Positions 21,447 to 30,009 of a DNA stretch of 64,000 nt are shown in pieces. Each line of letters starts with the position of its first letter. Within the stretch, counting starts at the first letter, position 1. Under the pieces are notes generated by a model that was not told the origin of the DNA, made no database searches, and saw only the letters and a list, made by a program, of their open reading frames with translations. The stretch is from Strigamia acuminata (Eukaryota; Arthropoda; Chilopoda; Geophilomorpha; Linotaeniidae). Location: the NCBI GenBank assembly GCA_949358305.1, contig OX442323.1, positions 1,178,001 through 1,242,000 on the forward strand, in the 5' to 3' direction. The translations under genes were made by a program, and so were the position numbers.

Positions 21447-21464
21447 TGGTAGCAGAGGATGGTT
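21447..21464 (+). other. Copia-B primer binding site (initiator-Met tRNA)
   Basis: TGGTAGCAGAGGATGGTT, 18/18 complementary to the tRNA 3' end. Its first 12 bases are also perfectly complementary to 21,423-21,434 in U5. Confidence 0.93.
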
Positions 21465-22501
21465 CCTTGCTAGTTGGCCATTTATTTCGTTAATTTTCGA
21501 CGCAATATTCGCGAAATTCGCGATTTTTGCGCCGAAATCTTTTATTTGCAGAAAACGACGATTTTCGAGCCGATTTTCGTACTGGAGACGTCAGATACGC
21601 ATCGCCGACGTTCCACAAGAGTCTGCAACGTTTTCCTCACGATTCGCCGACTAATTTTGCCAGAAATCACGCGGGATTCGCAAATTTCTAGGCAAATTCC
21701 TTTATTTTTGCAGGTATCATCGATTTTCGGCCCGATTTTTGTCCGCCGTACGTCCACAACGTATCGCCGACGTTCAAGACAGCCAGGGCTGTCTATATTT
21801 CCACCGATTCGTCTAATTTTCGTCCGAAATCACGCGGGATTCGCGAATTTCGGCGAATTTAAATTTATTTTCAGGTTTTTCGTCATTTTGGATTCGCTTC
21901 TCCGCTTAGCACGTTGCGGCGGATACAACGAGAATCCAATACTAGATTATTGGCGGCTTAGTTCCCCGGTGAACGGTCGTAATCACCGATCTTTAGAACA
22001 TTTTCACGAAGAGCCTCGAATTTTTTCGAGAAGAATTCGGGTTTTAAATTCGAATTTGCGTTTTCTCCAGCTTTTCGAGAAAGCTGCGCCGTGCCTTCAT
22101 TTGCACGAGAGTTGCACCCGCGACCGATTCATCTATTTCTCCTTCTTGTCGATTTACATTGTTAACTTTAAGGTAGAATTTAAGGCTTTTGGGGGACATT
22201 TAGCATCGTATTCGCCCTTCGATCGAATCCGATCAAGCGATTACGTATTCTCCGGTAGTGCTTGTCGTGGTACAAGTGAGGTTTCCCGCGGGCCCAGGTG
22301 CACCGATCGGACCCTCTCAGACTGGCTACCGGAGGTTTTTGAATTCCTTCAGAAGGAATTGCCCAATTTGACGGTTTCCGCCTCGAAAGTGCTTCGCATC
22401 GAGTGTTGTGCTTCGTTTTCGTGCAGTGCTACGGTGTCTCGTGTGTACTATTTCTCTGAGCCTGTGTTTTCGTCGCGGAGTGTCGAGTTTTCCACGCCAC
22501 G
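21465..22501 (+). other. Copia-B untranslated leader
   Basis: About 1,040 bp with three degenerate repeats of roughly 165 bp (GCGGGATTCGC..., T-rich stretch ending GCAG/TTCAG, CGATTTTCG..., GCCGACGTTC). Hairpins: GACAGCC-AG-GGCTGTC (21,778-21,793), CAGCTTT-tcgag-AAAGCTG (22,068-22,086), AATTCCTT-cag-AAGGAATT (22,342-22,360). A 372-codon open frame (21,474-22,592) covers it, but the corresponding Copia-A frame is shifted, so nucleotide structure rather than protein seems conserved. Confidence 0.6.
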
Positions 22502-25500
22502 ATGCACAAATCCGGAGATTCATCGAGCAAAATTCCCGTACTCGGAGTTGGGAACTACGAGCAGTGGCAACGATCGATGCGGATGCTCTTAAAGTCCGAG
22601 GGCCTTTGGAGGCATGTTACCGAGGAGAAGGAAGCCGAACATTTAGCTACCTTGACGGAAAAGGAGAAAGACCGGTACATGACCAAGAAAGATAAAGCCC
22701 TCGGTCACATCTATATCCAAGTCAGCGAGCCCAAACGATCAGTGTTGGACACGTGCAACACGCCGAAAGAAGCGTGGGACGCGCTGGCTAAGATTTATGC
22801 GCCAAGCTCACGGGCCAGAAGAGCAGCCATGCGTTGGGAGTTTTTAAATCTCCAGATTGGACCCAACGAGGATATGCCGGATTTTATTGCCAGAGTCGAT
22901 CACTATGTTAGGCAATTAAAGGACGTTAAAGAGGAAACTTCGCCCGACCACCACGCATATCAGTATCTTAAGGGATTGCCACCTGAGTATGCCCAGGCAA
23001 CGTTCGCAATTTACCATTGGCCGGATGACAAATTTACACCGACTTTGGTTGCCGAACAGTTGATATCCGAACAATCTCGTTTAAGATCAGCGGGTCTGCT
23101 TCGAACAACTCCACCGACGGCTCATACTTCTGCGAAAGGACAGTTTCGCCCGCGTAATAAATCTGGTGCTCGTGATTTGTCAACTATTCGGTGTTTTAAT
23201 TGCGAACAGATGGGCCACTACGCGAATAAGTGCCCCCACCCTCGACGTGAAAATCCGAATCAGCCGACGGTTTCCGTACAACGCTCATCGAGAAGTAAGA
23301 GTCGAAGACGGAATAAGAACGCCGTCGCCAAGGTCGAAGACACTCGTCCTCGAGGGAGCTCACGTCCAATTCGGAAAGGGACATTTTTCTGCAGTGCACC
23401 GCAAGTCGTTGAGCGCCCAGTTGCCCACTTTATGCAATCCAATGAGTGGATTGTTGACTGCGGCGCTACCGACCACGTGACCCATGTGCGAGCGTTATTC
23501 ACCGATTTCACGAACATTCCGCCTTTCGATATCGAATTGGGGCAAGGCAAATCGCAAGTTACTGGACGAGGAACGGTTCAACTTCTCACGTCAGTTGATG
23601 ATGCAGATTGCGTTTTGGATTTGACCAACGTTCTATATGCACCGAATTTCGAAGCCAATTTGATTTCGGTGTCGAAAATCGATAAAACGCGACATCATAT
23701 CCACATTTTCAACGGAGAAGTTAATGTTTATGAATCGGACTATCGTTTGCCAATCATTCGTGCAAAGGAACGTGGTGGCTTGTATTATTTGGACGGTTTG
23801 TGTTCGGCCCCTATCAGTTCGACAACGGTTTCGACGGCCACTCCACCGACAATTCAACCTGTCAAAACACTGGTCACGACAGAAGTGGACTTCGACAATG
23901 TTCCGAAACCGGTTAAAGGAAAACAAAAGCAACGGGAAATTACAGACTATCGTTTTGATCTGCCAGCGGTTGAGAGTGTGAAGGCAATTCCCACCCAACC
24001 AATTCCAAACCTGACCGATCCTACACATTTTCCCGTCCTTACTCCTGTTCCCCCACCGGTCATTGTCAATCCGACCACACAATCCTATTCCAATGCTCTG
24101 CAATGTCTACCGATTTCCCCTCCTCCTGGCAATTTACCTCCGTCACAGAAAAAGGTAATTGCTAATCCTGCTTCGGTTAAAGATGCCACCGGTCTATGGC
24201 ACAGTCGTCTCGGTCACCTGCATACTAATGCGATGAAGCTTCTGGCAGCTAACGACCAGGTTTATGGTTTGCAACCAGCTGAAGTCCGACAAGAATTGTC
24301 GTGTAACGACTGCAGAATTGCTAAATCGACCAGAGCTTCGCATAAACCGGACCCGAATCCCTGTACATCGAAACCATTGGACCTTCTGCACATGGATTTG
24401 TGGGGACCAGCCCCGCTCACGTCACTGGGCGGCTCGGATTATGTTTTCACCATCATCGACGATGCCACACGTTACACGTGGATTATCCCGTTGGCCCAGA
24501 AGTCGCAAACCTTTGGGGCATTCAAAGACTTCGTCGCCCGCGTTGAACGAATTCAGAATACGCGTGTGAAAGCGATTAGATCCGACCGCGGAGGCGAATT
24601 CATGTCAAATGAATTCTTGAACTATCTCAAAGAAAAGGGCATCCAAGGGCAGAGGACCAATCCCGCATCACCTCAAATGAACGGGACTGCAGAACGCATA
24701 AATCGAACAATGGCCGACAGTGTCCGATCACTTATCTCCGAAACTCGACTCCCGGATGACCTTTGGGCGGAACTCGCCGTCACATTTGCGTATGTGAAGA
24801 ACCGAAGTCCGCATTCGAGATTGAATAACCAAATTCCGTATATCCTATGGCGACAACGAGCATTGTCTTTACGACACCTACGCAAAATGGGGTCCAAATG
24901 CTGGGTGCATTACACCGCGCCAGGCCGCAAGAAACTAGATCCGCGTGCATGGGAGGGATATCTCGTTGGTTACGCGACTGGTACCCGCGGATATAGAGTT
25001 TGGAATCCGGTAGAAGATCGAGTTTACGAAACGGTTCACGTCAAGATCGATGAACGCCAATCATATCGGAAATCTCTTCGTGGCGCATCTCAACGGCCCG
25101 AAGAAACTTTTTCTGATGTCGGACAGCAATCGGTTTCGTTTAACGACAACGTCCAGTTCCATGACTGGCCAAGAGGATCCGATTCCGAACATTCTGACCA
25201 TTCCGACGACGACTCCGATAATGGTGGAGCAAGCCACGCTAGCGGCGTATCGACATCTCACTCTGTTCATACACCGGTCATCCAATTGCCGCCCCCGACA
25301 ACGCCAGAGCAGTTATTGTTGGATGCGTGTGCACTGCAATTACCGAGTTCGGCAAGTCTAGGACATTCACAATCGTATCCCATCCTCTATCAGGAAGGAG
25401 ATACAGATGACGATATTGCTGACTTTGATGACCAAGCCATTCTTCCAAGAACATCTGATTTCACTGGGACATCTGCAGAGCAGTCTCCTCGCCAATCACC

Positions 25501-27454
25501 GCCTGGTTCTCCAGCGAGATACATCACATATCGCCGGAAAACCCGTGGAGCAGATCTTTCTCATACAGTGTCGGTATTTGACGATACTCCAATGTCTCCT
25601 GCTCCAATTCAGCACATAGTCGGGACTGAAGTCTTGCCTGCTACGGATCGCCATACTGCATATATTTGGCGACCCATTGGGGGAGATTCCGAGTGCAGTG
25701 ATTGGAGACGCGAGGAACACCTCCGGAAGGATCAAGTTCCGGGATCGATTAAAACGGACGTTTACTATTTTCCGATGCCGGGCATTCGACTCAGATCTCA
25801 GAGGGATGTTGATGAATACTGTATGCTCAACAACATCGATTATGACCCCAGTTTATTTATTTGGAGCAACATCGAGTACACATTGCCTACGATTCCGGGT
25901 GCTCGCCATGCGGCTCATCTTTGTAGAACGGAACCAGCTTCCTATGCTGAAATCCCGAAATTTTCCGATGCTCCGAAGTGGCGGGAAGCCATTAAGGAAG
26001 AGCTCGACACATTTACCGAAAGAGAAGTTTATCTCGAAGTTCCAAGACCACCGGATACTACGATTCTTGGCTGCAAATGGCTTTTTAAGCTTAAGACCGA
26101 TGCAGCAGGGACGATCACCAGATATCGAGCTCGTTTAGTCGCCCAGGGTTTTCGTCAAACTCTCGGAGTCGACTACGATGAAGTTTTTAGTCCGGTGGTG
26201 AATTTCGTCTTAATCCGTTTATTCTTCTGTCTTCTCGTAGTGTTGCGTGGTTGGAAGGATGCACACTTAGATGTGAAATGTGCGTACCTGTATGGCGAAC
26301 TTAAACACAAAGTCTACATGCGGATCCCTGCAGGTGCCACATGTTCCAACCCCAACAATGTGTGGCTACTCGTTAAATCCCTTTACGGCCTCCACCAGTC
26401 GGGAAGACAATGGTTCGAAAAATTGGACGAAACGCTTCGAGACCTCGGATTCCGAAGAATGCCCGCGTGTAATTGTGTTTACGTCTTCGGAAATTCCGCT
26501 ATCATGTTAGTCTACGTGGACGATATTATTTTATTCTACGCATCCGACAGTGTTTTCGACCAATTGATCCGACTCATCAGTTCGAAATTCCAAATCGTCA
26601 ATCTCGGTCCGATTACGAAATTGTTAGGTGTCGAGTTTATCCGTGATATGGGACGCACATTCATTTCCCAACGTGCTTATATTGCGAAGATCATCAAAAA
26701 GTTCGGTACCTCGACCAACAAGCTCGTGAAAGTTCCCGTGACACCCGGGACGACACTCGTCAGAGGATCGACCGAGAATTTGGAAGATTTTCCATACCGC
26801 TCGCTGATCGGATCGCTGTTATTTTTGGCTTCGAGGACACGCCCCGATATACTTTACTCCGTTATCCATTTATCGCAATACAACACCTGCTATAATAAGA
26901 CCCACATTCGAGCATTACTTCAAGTTCTACAGTACGTCGCTAACACCGCGCACTTTTGCATCGAATTATCCGGCTGTACATCTTCACAATTGTGGGCTTA
27001 CACCGACGCGTCGTGGGCATGCGATCCGGAGACATCATTAAGTTTCGGCGGTTATATTACTTTCATCGGCAACATTCCAATCGGCTGGTCCTGTCGTAAA
27101 CAGTCGACCGTGGCATGCTCAACAATGGAAGCAGAATTCATCGCCCTTGTTGAGTGCGTCAAAGAACTTTACTGGTTGGACCACGTTTATCTTCAGTTTC
27201 CGATCCTCAACCGATTATCGCGACCCGTCATTTATTCCGACGCTCTCTCGGCCATACAGTTTACTTCCAACGATGTCGAAACTTCGAAAACTCGACATAT
27301 TCGTGTACGTTATCATTGGCTCAGGGAGTGGTATACGGCGGGACGCTTCGAACTCCGCAAAGTGCCCGGCGACCTGAACGTCGCCGACATCTTCACGAAG
27401 TGGCTCGGATCGGAACGTTTGCAATCGTTGATTTCTCGGATTTTCCGATTGTAA
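22502..27454 (+). CDS. Copia-B gag-pol polyprotein (1,650 aa)
   Basis: Intact copia polyprotein starting MHKSGDSSS. Capsid region 1-180, zinc knuckle CFNCEQMGHYANKC at about 231, protease DCGATDH at about 319, LWHSRLGHLH before the integrase core (HMDLWG, RSDRGGEF, NGTAERINRTM), then YRARLVAQGF and YVDD of the reverse transcriptase and TDASWACD of RNase H. Ends RIFRL. Closest in this window to Copia-A and Copia-C, with the linker between integrase and reverse transcriptase the least conserved part. A right-arm copy is split by Copia-D at the YC|MLNN position. Confidence 0.95.
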   Translation: MHKSGDSSSKIPVLGVGNYEQWQRSMRMLLKSEGLWRHVTEEKEAEHLATLTEKEKDRYMTKKDKALGHIYIQVSEPKRSVLDTCNTPKEAWDALAKIYAPSSRARRAAMRWEFLNLQIGPNEDMPDFIARVDHYVRQLKDVKEETSPDHHAYQYLKGLPPEYAQATFAIYHWPDDKFTPTLVAEQLISEQSRLRSAGLLRTTPPTAHTSAKGQFRPRNKSGARDLSTIRCFNCEQMGHYANKCPHPRRENPNQPTVSVQRSSRSKSRRRNKNAVAKVEDTRPRGSSRPIRKGTFFCSAPQVVERPVAHFMQSNEWIVDCGATDHVTHVRALFTDFTNIPPFDIELGQGKSQVTGRGTVQLLTSVDDADCVLDLTNVLYAPNFEANLISVSKIDKTRHHIHIFNGEVNVYESDYRLPIIRAKERGGLYYLDGLCSAPISSTTVSTATPPTIQPVKTLVTTEVDFDNVPKPVKGKQKQREITDYRFDLPAVESVKAIPTQPIPNLTDPTHFPVLTPVPPPVIVNPTTQSYSNALQCLPISPPPGNLPPSQKKVIANPASVKDATGLWHSRLGHLHTNAMKLLAANDQVYGLQPAEVRQELSCNDCRIAKSTRASHKPDPNPCTSKPLDLLHMDLWGPAPLTSLGGSDYVFTIIDDATRYTWIIPLAQKSQTFGAFKDFVARVERIQNTRVKAIRSDRGGEFMSNEFLNYLKEKGIQGQRTNPASPQMNGTAERINRTMADSVRSLISETRLPDDLWAELAVTFAYVKNRSPHSRLNNQIPYILWRQRALSLRHLRKMGSKCWVHYTAPGRKKLDPRAWEGYLVGYATGTRGYRVWNPVEDRVYETVHVKIDERQSYRKSLRGASQRPEETFSDVGQQSVSFNDNVQFHDWPRGSDSEHSDHSDDDSDNGGASHASGVSTSHSVHTPVIQLPPPTTPEQLLLDACALQLPSSASLGHSQSYPILYQEGDTDDDIADFDDQAILPRTSDFTGTSAEQSPRQSPPGSPARYITYRRKTRGADLSHTVSVFDDTPMSPAPIQHIVGTEVLPATDRHTAYIWRPIGGDSECSDWRREEHLRKDQVPGSIKTDVYYFPMPGIRLRSQRDVDEYCMLNNIDYDPSLFIWSNIEYTLPTIPGARHAAHLCRTEPASYAEIPKFSDAPKWREAIKEELDTFTEREVYLEVPRPPDTTILGCKWLFKLKTDAAGTITRYRARLVAQGFRQTLGVDYDEVFSPVVNFVLIRLFFCLLVVLRGWKDAHLDVKCAYLYGELKHKVYMRIPAGATCSNPNNVWLLVKSLYGLHQSGRQWFEKLDETLRDLGFRRMPACNCVYVFGNSAIMLVYVDDIILFYASDSVFDQLIRLISSKFQIVNLGPITKLLGVEFIRDMGRTFISQRAYIAKIIKKFGTSTNKLVKVPVTPGTTLVRGSTENLEDFPYRSLIGSLLFLASRTRPDILYSVIHLSQYNTCYNKTHIRALLQVLQYVANTAHFCIELSGCTSSQLWAYTDASWACDPETSLSFGGYITFIGNIPIGWSCRKQSTVACSTMEAEFIALVECVKELYWLDHVYLQFPILNRLSRPVIYSDALSAIQFTSNDVETSKTRHIRVRYHWLREWYTAGRFELRKVPGDLNVADIFTKWLGSERLQSLISRIFRL

Positions 27455-27647
27455 CTTTATCGTGACATTCCTGTGTTAGTTTTTCCCGATTATGAGAGTC
27501 ATCGAGATCAGAGGGAATAGTCGGGCTTCCGTAGAGTTTTACAATTATAGTACCCGGCTCGGTGATTCGACTTTATGATTTCCATTTTGTTTAATGTTTA
27601 CACTGTAATTCCAGTATGCGTTTATATTTCCCCTGAACATTTAAGAT

Positions 27648-27660
27648 CGAAGGGGGGATT
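27648..27660 (+). other. Copia-B polypurine tract
   Basis: GAAGGGGGGATT immediately before the right LTR at 27,661. Confidence 0.85.
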
Positions 27661-28210
27661 TGTTGGTCCTAAGACCAAATTTATTATCGATATCAAATGT
27701 TCATACTTTATATAATTCAATTTCAAATCAGTTATTTCGATGTTTGATGTCTTATTCGTTATATTTCGCTTTTGCACACATTGTGTGCTGTCCCGTATGT
27801 AATTCCATACCTGCATAATGTTTTTCAGTATGATTTGTTCTTTTGTTTTGACATCTAATGTCAATTATTGCCACCAGAGTGTGTTCTCACTCTTCTTCTT
27901 TTTCCAACATGGCGCCATGCATGGGTTTTGCACAGCTTAGCCATGGTTTCACCACAAATGTAATGTATCATTTTCTTATTAAATTGTTTTATTGTTTTTA
28001 CACATTGTCTTTGCATTAAAGCACATTCAGTGCTGTTTTTCACGCGCACATAAGCGTCCTTAAGACGCGCGCATTTGGTAAACGATACGGTGAACGTATC
28101 GACGACGTCGTGCACGAAGCACGACGCCATTTTGTTTTGGCTTATCATTTCACGCTTCTCGTCGGCATTTCGCCGACCACTGCGCGCTCCTCTGCTACCA
28201 GTTACCTACA
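27661..28210 (+). repeat. Copia-B right LTR
   Basis: 550 bp, no difference from the left LTR found by eye; followed by target duplication GAAGG. Confidence 0.95.
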
Positions 28211-28469
28211 GAAGGTTATGGCGAAGCGAATGGAGAAGGTGTTGGCGGAGCAACTGGACAAAGTGGTTGCGGAGCGAATGGAGAAAGCGGCGAGATGGCG
28301 GGAAAAGAAGACGAAGACGTTGTGCGTGTTAAAGTCGGTGGGGAAGAAGCTAGAGGCGGTGCAGGCGGAGGTGAAGGAAATGGAGATGGACATGGTGGAC
28401 ATGATGGAGGAGGAAGATGGCTGTGGTTACGAAGGACTCGATGATAACGGCGATGAAAAGGAGTGGTAG

Positions 28470-28789
28470 GGAGAAGGGGTGATGGGCCCTGAAGACGATG
28501 GTTACGATGTGACCGACAGTGACCACAACCAAGATTCTATCAAATAAATAGATAAATAAATTGACAAGTGTACTCATAATTGTTGTATAGATTCTTTCGA
28601 TCGAATAAACATTGTTTTAATATAGTTGTCACGGTTCATACTTTGGCGAAAGCATGTCTGGCGATGGCAAGGGGCGCACGAGTGGCTACTCGCATGCCGT
28701 CCCCTGGGACATGCAGACTCGCTCTCGGACCTCAGGACTCATATTATTGTCGTCTGGCTGGCTCGCGTAGACAGCGTAGACAGCGATGG
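28470..28789 (+). other. 3' flank of the coiled-coil gene
   Basis: Presumed 3' untranslated region with AATAAA at 28,543-28,548 and 28,555-28,560 within an (ATAA)n run, then unannotated sequence with a GTAGACAGC direct repeat near 28,767. No supported gene. Confidence 0.35.
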
Positions 28790-30008
28790 GGCAAGAAGTC
28801 TGGGAGATAGATAGATAAAGTTAAAATCTGAAACTGCAAATTTTTCACAAAACATTTGTTTCAATCGGTCCCAACGACGATAATCTAATTAACAGTTGGA
28901 GCGCAAACCACGAAACCGATTCGACGATTGTGGGATTAAACTTTCATTGTCTTCCATGGGTATTTTTTATTCCACAGGGTGTCCCACGCGCGCGTGTCTA
29001 CTCCTTTCTCTTTTCTTCGCCCGGGGACCCATTTCCAATCGAACTTTTTTTTTGTCCGGCGCCCAAAAGCCCGGACAGATCCACGAAATCCGCAGCAAAA
29101 TCACGAGCTTGGGGTCGGCGTATAGGTCGCACAGCATCTCCCGAGGATTAAATATATAAACAATTAAACTAGTGTTTTTGCACAATTATTTGGAACAAAC
29201 AATCGCTATAACCAAACAATACCAACGCTGTGGAAGCGTACGGGAGCGCGTATCTGAACATCCCGGCACCAATGTACCACCATGAACGCGACACCCTTAA
29301 CGATACGTGCGTTTAAATGTGACCCAATGCGCGATAAGACACGTGACGCATCATTTTCACCACGTATTGTGACATTTACGAAATTTACGGTATTTACGGG
29401 ATGAGTGAAGGAATCTAATCAACTCGATCTTATTTTGGAACAAGTTATTGGGGGCTGCCAATGCTGGCTGCCCGTATTCTGCGTGGCGAGAAGATAGGAC
29501 CCCGTCCTTTTTGCGCGCCAATACCCTCGGAATGTTTGTGGTGGAGTGGTCCCTACTCTGAAGTAAGCGTGTCTGGTCTCGATCGACCTAGAGGCGCTTG
29601 CAAATCCACCGAACGCAATGACACAAACTCACGTCGAAAGCGATGGCGCGAGACGCCGGAAAGACAAAATTAAAATATGAAACGACGGATATTTTGCAAA
29701 ACTCTTATTCTAGTCGGTCACTGCGAAGGTAATCTTAGTGACGACCGAAGTACGGGGGTAGATTTTATTCTGTTTTGTGTCTGTCTGGTACCGATCACCC
29801 ACCCATCACCCACCCATCTCCGATCATCGGGCACCTATGAGCGATAAACGCTCCCCTCCACGCTTGGCATGTCGCGCCTCGACAGTTCGCGGATCGAACC
29901 TGAATTCGAATCCGAATTTTGCGTTCTCTTTATCGTTTCAACGTTACGAGGGTTTCTTTTTATCAAAAACAATTACATTTTCAATTCTCGTCGGTAATTA
30001 ACTGCGTT
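28790..30008 (+). repeat. R1 repeat copies in the left arm
   Basis: Two R1-like segments: 28,790-29,430 (matching 19,540-19,776 and then the 'aacaat..ccaacgctgtggaagcg' and 'acgcgtgacgc' region) and 29,420-30,008 ('ggaacaagttattgggggctgcc' to 'aattctcgtcggtaattaactgcgttccgg'). More diverged from the 18-19-kb units than the two arms are from each other. The same block is at 46,446-47,664 on the other strand. Confidence 0.5.
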
Positions 30009-30009
30009 C

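Larger units (their letters stand above)
20895..28210 (+). mobile_element. Copia-B: complete Ty1/copia element in left arm
   Basis: 7,316 bp; 550-bp LTRs identical by eye; target duplication GAAGG at 20,890-20,894 and 28,211-28,215; 18/18 initiator-Met primer binding site; polypurine tract; intact 1,650-codon gag-pol. Inserted in the sense orientation in a coding exon of the coiled-coil gene. The mirror copy in the right arm (62,551-48,244) has the same site and duplication but is split by Copia-D. Confidence 0.96.
20466..28469 (+). pseudogene. Host coiled-coil protein gene, last exon interrupted by Copia-B
   Basis: Exon A 20,466-20,657 (MMTGTWKVKG..., 64 codons), donor AGG|GTACGC, intron with T-rich tract ending TTTCCAG, exon B from 20,729. 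Exon B is open to 20,894, where Copia-B begins, and resumes in the same frame at 28,216 after the target duplication, ending TAG at 28,467-28,469. Ignoring the insertion, the gene would code for 203 aa. Sequence features: Ser/Thr/Arg-rich N-terminus, then heptad-like repeats (ENVVKNVVKNVAENV; MAKRMEKVLAEQLDKVVAERMEK), a Lys/Arg patch and an acidic Met-rich tail (DMVDMMEEEDG). Probable coiled coil; family unknown. AATAAA signals at 28,543 and 28,555. The gene is disrupted in both palindrome arms, so this locus probably makes no full protein unless the element is spliced out. Confidence 0.6.
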
